A stretch of DNA of 64,000 nucleotides from Brugia malayi (Eukaryota; Nematoda; Chromadorea; Rhabditida; Onchocercidae): the NCBI RefSeq assembly GCF_000002995.4, contig NW_025062479.1, forward strand, positions 4,211,221-4,275,220, read 5' to 3'. The notes below the pieces were generated by a model, which made no database searches, had not been told where the DNA came from, and worked only from the letters and a program-made list of their open reading frames with translations. Positions 57,684 through 64,000 of this stretch are shown here, one piece after another (within the stretch, counting starts at the first letter, position 1; each line of letters starts with the position of its first letter). The translations under genes and the position numbers were made by a program.

Positions 57684-58690
57684 AAAAACAAAAAACAAAA
57701 GTAGAAACCTGAAAACTAATAATTTAAAAGAAAAAAAATTAGCACTTCTGAAAAATAAATGCTTTTTTTTATTCTTATCAAAGAAAAAAAAAACATTGTA
57801 CAGTAGAGTCATTCATATTTAGTGCTTGCTTCCTATTTTACACTACTTTGATTCAATAGCAGTAAACTTGAGTTTAATCCTCTTAAATGTGACACCAATT
57901 GAAACAAACATTTTATATAAAACACTAATGTAAGAAAAATTAGTTCTGTATAACAAAGTATACCAACAAAATATTGAGAGAATAAAATATTGCAAATACC
58001 TTATCATGTCATAACTATGATTTAGGCTATAGCCGTTTTAGCTCTGTAATTTTAAATTCAAGAAAGCAAATTAAGGGGAGTTAAAATAACCTTACTAAAA
58101 CCTTTACTAGAATGATTAAAGTTATACAAATATTTCATTCTACAGAGTCATGCGATTTTGACCTTCGTTAATGCAGGGGAAATATGCAAAAAGCCACCAA
58201 TACATAAATCTCTAAACTAAACATTATTTCCTTTGACTTATTTCGCCAAACCGACTGTAATAAATCAGAATTTACGAAATTTGTCTATCCACGAATGCCA
58301 AATGTTAGTTTACAGCTAAAATGACAAAAAATAACTAGTCTTTATGAAATTTAACTTACAAAGTTAGTCAGTTTTATAAATGGAAACTACTGGTTGCATG
58401 ATATAAAACTACGCTAATCCAAAAATACAATATATGTAGGATTAAATACTCAGGAATTTATGGGACAAAAACATCGATTAAAGTACTCATCAAAATGAAA
58501 ATTTCGACCCAGTCAGTTTCATTGGCAGGAAAACGAAGAAGTAATAAAACTAAAACATCACCATCACTATTGTTAATCGTCAAATATAACTGTTGCGGGA
58601 AAATTTGTTTACTTTATTTGTAAGAAATTTTAAGTCATTCTCGAAAGTTCTTCTTTAATCAAAAATTAGGAAGTAAATTGAAGAGACTAA
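57647..58690. other. A-tract and AT-rich flank
   Basis: It begins with a long A tract interrupted by single C bases (to about 57700). The remainder is AT-rich with no open frame of interest. Confidence 0.5.
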
Positions 58691-58697
58691 ACTAAAA

Positions 58698-59045
58698 ATG
58701 AATAGAAAAGAACAGATTCATCATGTCCAAAGTAATCTAAATGATCCGGTAAATGCATATAGGGACAGGAAACGCTCTGTCTGCCAACTATTATCAAATT
58801 AAATCAGAGATTAACTAAGGAAAACCAGAGATTTATTAAGAAGCTACATTAGCTTAATGAATCAGCTGATGGTAGCACTCTTAAAAAATCTGACAATATT
58901 GGATATTTGAATGCGGAATTTGAATGAAATGTTCGAAAACTTTTTGTAAATGAGAGATTGAAATAGGTTGAATTTGACCAACATGAATTTATCAAGCTTC
59001 CACATGAGAAAAATCAATTATGTAATCTTCACACTGATTATTTTT
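58698..59045 (+). pseudogene. decayed coiled-coil protein relic
   Basis: A plus-strand stretch starts with ATG at 58698 (MNRKEQIHHVQSNLNDPVN). After a shift near 58800 it continues in one frame as IIKLNQRLTKENQRFIKKLH, then LNESADGSTLKKSDNIGYL and VEFDQHEFIKLPHEKNQLC. Three in-frame stops (TAG, TGA, TAG) interrupt it. The charged, helical composition is unlike neighbouring DNA. The family is unknown. It is a pseudogene if real, or a chance run in A-rich sequence. Confidence 0.3.
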
Positions 59046-61867
59046 TGTTTCTCCTCTACTTCACGCCTACTTTTTTAGGATAAAGTTAGGGTTACCGTCC
59101 ATATAGGCTATCACAAAAGCCGAGTAGAAAAGATAAATCCAGAAAAAGGTAGAGTGACAACTGCAGTATCAATCCAGTTATTGCTTTTGAGCAGGAATAT
59201 CATGAAAACCGATAATTGGAGAATTCAAAATTGAGAACAAATGCTCATTGTATCAAATAATGTTTATATATAAAAACCGAAATAGTATAGAGGAAAGTTT
59301 TGTTTGTTTGTTTGTTTTTCTTTTTTTTTTTAAAAAAAGAAAAAAGTGCAGAGAAATACAGTAAGATTAAATCTATTTTAAGTTGAGATTGAAATTGAAG
59401 TCGTGACTTGAAACCAAAGCAAAAAATCGATCTTCGAACACACAAAATGATGACCTTTTCCGATTCAGCCGGTACAAATCCAACAAGGATACTGCAGTTA
59501 CTTAGATACTGAAAACTTTTTATTACAGATGTGAACTACATCCATAGATGAAACTCATAGTTTATAACTGCTACAAAAAAAATATTGCATATAGCTTTAA
59601 TTCCTGAGTTACTTAACCTTTTCAAAAATAGTGAAAGTAAACTAAATCCTAAAAAAGCATTACTTGGATAATGACAAATTATGCCAGGTACTAATGTATT
59701 ACTTTTCGCCCCAGCAAAATCCCATCAATTTTTTAGAAATGGTTGCCTCATACATTTTTTTTTGTTACTACTTGTGAACCTTATAACTTTCAATCAAAAT
59801 TTTTTCTGCATATCCATAAAAGACTATATGAATAATAGACCATGTGAATAGTTGATTTAACAAGAAAAAATTTTGACTTTAAATGTTAAAGCTTTTTTCT
59901 TTATACAATTCATAAAAAGAATATAAATGCAACGTTAAAAATGTTTGTCATTTCGTGATATACTTCCAAATTTATTAGGTTTCGAAAGATTAAATCCATT
60001 GGAATGTTTATTGGTTCCTAAAATAATCTAAAAGTTTGCATCTCGAATAGTGGGAAAAAATCAATTGTGTTCCAGACACATAACAACAACACTTTTTTGA
60101 GATTAACGGAATGCAAACGAGGAGAAAAATAACGCAATGAAGAATGATGACACAAAAAGATGAAGCAAAAGCTTTATTTGATCTCGCGATGTGTACTTGG
60201 ATTAAAATTGTAGCAAATGCTATTATGGCTAAATTAGTTTATGTGTGAGAGGACGAAAGTCCTAATTTTTGCGCTACTGAATAAATATTGTTAACAATCA
60301 ACACGAATAACTATCCACATATGAAAACTGATTTCTGGAGAGCCGATGAGTTATTTTGATCAAGAAAATTGAGAAACGGATTCAAGTTCCAACGAACATT
60401 TCTCATTTTTATACTTTCAATAGTTCATGAAACTAGCTTAATGACAAATAGTTAACGCAGAATGCCTGACGTCCGACGTAGTAATACATTTTTCGGGCAG
60501 TGAGAGGCAGCTGCGCTTAAATACTTTCCACAGAAAATCGTAAGAACTGTGTGATATGAAAACGCATAACTTTCATGGGTCATTCATAAGACTGTGATTA
60601 ACAAATAAAATTCAACTTATAAAATGTAATAACATTTTAAATATAAAATATTTCAAACAGCATATTTGCTTAAGCCATTGAACTATTTTGCACATTTAAG
60701 GAGATGCGTGAACATGTGCAGAAAGGCTTGCTACCTCGTTTATGGATCTATGGGCATATTTGGAACATGTAATTAAACAATAGAGTCGGATATTGATCTC
60801 TTGGAATTATTATACTGTTCAAGAAACTATAAAATCAGGCTTCAAAATTTCTCAAAATACAAAAAGCTGAAGGTCGTAGTAGAAATCCACAAATCTTAGC
60901 ATTTAAATTTTCAAAACGATGAGAGAAGTTAGAGATACGAAGGTATGACATCTTTTTCCATACAATGAACTACTTATGGCGTTGAAAAGATGCGAAGGAG
61001 AAGTGCATTGTGATGAAAGTGTGACACAGAGACAGCAGCCTAACTGGCCAACTAAAATGGAACTAAGATCTTAACGCTTCCAAACTACACAACTTTATAT
61101 ACATGCATAAGTAGCAATATTGATTTTGTTGAAGGAAAATAAATGAAGTCTACTTCCCTTTCATCTTCTATTTTCATAGATATATTATTATTATTGTTAA
61201 AGTTGAAAAACTAGAAATTAATTCCATCTCGAAATACACTTTAATGTCTTAATAATTAAACGTTTCTCTAGATCCTCTAAAATGCAGTATAACAGAATCT
61301 TCTAGGAAATTTGCTTTATTCTGCGATTCCAACAAAACACTGAAAAATCCCAAAAGTCCTAAAAATACAGGAGACGCTAAAATGTCCTAAATGTATGTGG
61401 GGGGAATGTCTGAGCGCCAAGCGGAAGGTTCCAGGAACGTTAGCCTCATAAAACAATCAGAATTTTAAACCGAATTTCTCTATGCTTTTTTCAAGAAGAA
61501 ATATGTGTAAAACTGCCTTAATGAACGAAATACAAATGTATAACTTAAAATTCCTATACGACTATTCATTTAAGGTCTTCATTTGGAATAAATGTAAATT
61601 GTCTCCCAAATGCACATTAATCTGCAAAACATTGGGAAATATTTTTGTGATCCAGTTGTAATATAAATGAATTGTTTAAATTTTTTGCTTGGATCTATTC
61701 TGAATACTGGAATATTATAGGAGGGATTATAAATAAAACTTAGGTACAGCGAAAACTAATGGAAAGCATGAATAGCACTGGAAATCCGCAGAGGTTAGGA
61801 GAACACGTGATAGGGATAAGAGGGGAATGAGAGACAGATGGGAGAGAGAGAGAGACTAATCTATTAA
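59046..61867. other. gene-poor AT-rich interval
   Basis: No supported gene. A short frame follows an acceptor-like TTTTTTAG near 59080 (DKVRVTVHIGYHKSRVEK) and another protein-like fragment lies near 60910-61080. Both contain or run into stops and could be further relics. A GA-rich patch lies near 61840. Confidence 0.35.
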
Positions 61868-62086
61868 ATGAACCTTCTGTTTGCTTATATTGCATTTATG
61901 GTGGCTGTAGGATATAGCTAAATCACAAATGTACGACAGGCTCATAGAACATTGCATCTTTTCCAGACTCCCTCTGTTGAAGCAAATGAATGTCTTCCCG
62001 GATATTATCCACCAGAAATAAGGCTATCTAGGATAGTCAGTTGTTACGAGCTACTGAGAAAAACATTCCAAAGTTTTTTCTTTTAA
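61868..62086 (+). CDS. candidate small secreted peptide, two exons
   Basis: Exon 1, 61868-61906, encodes MNLLFAYIAFMVA. A 60-base intron (GTAGGATAT...TTTTCCAG) is followed by exon 2, 61967-62086, starting TPSVEANECLPGYYPPEI and ending at TAA. Both boundaries are phase 0, and the 52-residue product has a textbook signal peptide with likely cleavage after VEA, leaving a peptide with two Cys. A very short intron and tiny exons are normal for nematode secreted peptides. There may be further exons, because a GTCAGT donor-like site lies within exon 2. No homologue is recognised. Confidence 0.35.
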
Positions 62087-64000
62087 TGTCCTTATTCTCT
62101 TCGAAGTTGAATTGCTTAATGAATCGAATATTTTTAGGTCATATCTATATACTAAATATATCTTAAAAATAGCCACCTTTCAACCTATGGCTAGCCTTAC
62201 GCAAGAACTTTGAAAAAAAATTTCCAAATTCCAAATGGTAACAATTTGTTCCCATTATACTAACTCTTCTGATTCACATGTAATATAACGACAGTAGAAT
62301 CAATAATCATTAGCATCAACTCAATTACATAACACTATAATTACGAAATTGAAAGAAATTAATCTGTGCAAACCCACCAATTAAAATGGAAAAAAGTCGG
62401 TGAAAGAGCCTTTACAAAACAGCAATAAATATACCAGCAAAAAGAAACAGTCGAAGTGCATCTTATGTGCAACACTCCACTGTTGTTAATAATAAGAGAA
62501 GCTGCACTGCAAATACAGAGGTCACAACTATTAATCATCAATAGCTTTCAAGATAATGTCAATCTGTTATACACAGCAGTTGAATGCTGTGATAGGAGGT
62601 CGTGCGGCATAAAATAAAGCGTCTAGAGATAAATTCCTGGCAAAAATTCTTCAGAAACAAGTGGTGAAGCTAAGCTCCAAAAAGCATGTGGTTTAAAGCT
62701 TCTATCAGAAACCTACTAATAAGAAATCTCTCTTGCATATATCATCCATACCAAGAAACTTCTCTTATGGCTTTTCTGACTTAACAGTAACAACTCCCTT
62801 CACCAGATCTAAACGGTATCAATTAACAACTCAGTCTTAACAAATAACAGCAACAACACTCAGCATCCGCAAACGACGGTTCCTCAGTTTCTTTTAACAC
62901 ATTCACGACTAACCGTATTTAGGACCAAACTTACAGCACTTGCCATATTACAGAATATTTGAAAACAGATCTTCATTTACAGATGAAAATAAACAGTGTA
63001 AACCACAATATAAAGAAATCACTTCTTTCAAAAATTACTTAATCAAAGGTTAAAAGCAGTCTACAACTGCAACAAAGAAAACACTGCATTGCACCAGCCC
63101 TCTTTACCACAGTAAATATAAGGAAATAAGTGATCATTGAAAATTCACTTCTGATCCATCAAATAGCTATTAAACTTAATTTAATTAATACTTATTGAAC
63201 ATAACTTAGAAGTTTCGTGCATGGAATGAAACTACCAGTAAACAAAACAGATATTCCTCACTATAGCATAAAAGGTAAGGCTTTCAAAAGTCTCAGGTTA
63301 CTATAATATACTACACACCGGATAACTTTCCAAATAATTCAAAAAACTCAAGATCAAATTGCATAAAAATTTCCAATCGACTGAGGGAAAACATAAAAAA
63401 GCAGTAAAAGAAGTTTTCCCATATGAGTGCAAGTACTTACATCATAAAAGAGATATGAATAACACTTGAGATACAAAAAAAAAAAAACCAGAAAATAACC
63501 GATGAAAAAAATTTCAGCGTAAAATAACTGGAAGCATACAAAAATAGGATATGAAAACAGAAGACCGAGCTTCATCACTCAGATCGGGTATTAATAGCCA
63601 ATCATAAAAAATTCGGACTGGTTCAAATTTCTCTACATTCGGTACATGTCACAAAAAATATAATAATGACAAGAATGTTACACTTCCGCTTTCGTTTCAA
63701 CCAATACCAAAATAATACAAACAATTATTACAAAAATATTTGAACGCACTAGAAGCCATTTCATAAATGGCTTACAATAAATGAATCCATCAGTAAATAC
63801 AGAAAGTGAATAAACAATTTACCGAGGCAAATAGACTGAGTAATAATAAGACCAATCAAATACTACAAAAGTTTTTTCTTCTCAAAAAAATTGATTTCAT
63901 TACAACTAAAACAACTGTCGCAAAAAAAGGAGTAGAAATGACTAGCAAAGATAAACGCAAACCTGCAATACAGCATGAACCAAGAAAATCCAAGAAAAAC
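62087..64000. other. gene-poor end of window
   Basis: AT-rich with short A-runs. Minus-strand open frames near 62359-62541 and 63354-63578 are hydrophobic shadows of A-rich sequence. Nothing is supported. Confidence 0.4.

Noticed and set aside
1..64000. CRISPR arrays, rRNA or clear tRNA genes, riboswitches, bacterial operons
   Set aside because: No regularly spaced repeats, rRNA cores or convincing tRNA cloverleaf with a GGTTCGANTCC arm were seen. The only bacterial-type sequence is the intronic Wolbachia-like relic.

Overview
The window looks like nuclear DNA of a nematode, most likely a filarial (spirurid) worm. It is AT-rich, with short exons and introns bounded by GT...TTTCAG-type sites, and several genes have a strong splice acceptor a few bases upstream of the ATG, as expected for spliced-leader trans-splicing. 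The retroelements are BEL/Pao. A pseudogene resembling Wolbachia atpE sits in an intron, which points to a worm lineage that carries or once carried Wolbachia. I had no tools: homology calls rest on remembered family motifs, and exon joins were worked out by hand from phase and splice sites.

Layout. 0.5-5.9 kb (+): nine-exon single-pass membrane protein with leucine-rich repeats (LRRs). 8.1-11.4 kb (+): its tandem paralogue, apparently secreted. 11.7-16.7 kb (-): a BLTP3 (UHRF1BP1/SHIP164) bridge-like lipid-transfer protein, much shorter than the vertebrate proteins. 19.2-19.8 kb (+): small unrecognised 93-residue protein. 20.9-22.1 kb (+): coiled-coil protein of unknown role. 22.8-37.5 kb: a BEL/Pao zone. 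It holds two defective env-bearing elements facing each other (24.3-29.2 kb minus, 32.3-37.5 kb plus), with about 3.5 kb of essentially identical inverted arms, plus solo LTRs at 22.8, 29.8 and 33.3 kb, two of them with clean 5-bp target duplications. 38.4-41.8 kb (-): INPP5E-type inositol polyphosphate 5-phosphatase (C. elegans inpp-1-like). 42.7-44.9 kb (-): a divergent ribosomal protein S2 whose second intron contains the Wolbachia-like DNA. 47.1-49.5 kb (+): kelch-like protein with a PPPY-containing tail and a C-terminal CCLQ prenylation motif. 51.6-53.6 kb (-): secreted Cys-containing protein with a probable GPI signal. 57.4-57.6 kb (+): small membrane protein followed by a long A tract. 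58-64 kb: mostly gene-poor, with a decayed coiled-coil pseudogene and a possible secreted peptide gene.

The genes do not form one pathway. Notable themes are membrane lipid and phosphoinositide handling (BLTP3, INPP5E), extracellular or cuticle-facing proteins (LRR pair, GPI protein), and a retroelement-rich interval that seems to have undergone recent inverted gene conversion or an assembly fold-back. The Wolbachia-derived insertion inside a host ribosomal-protein gene is the most striking single observation.
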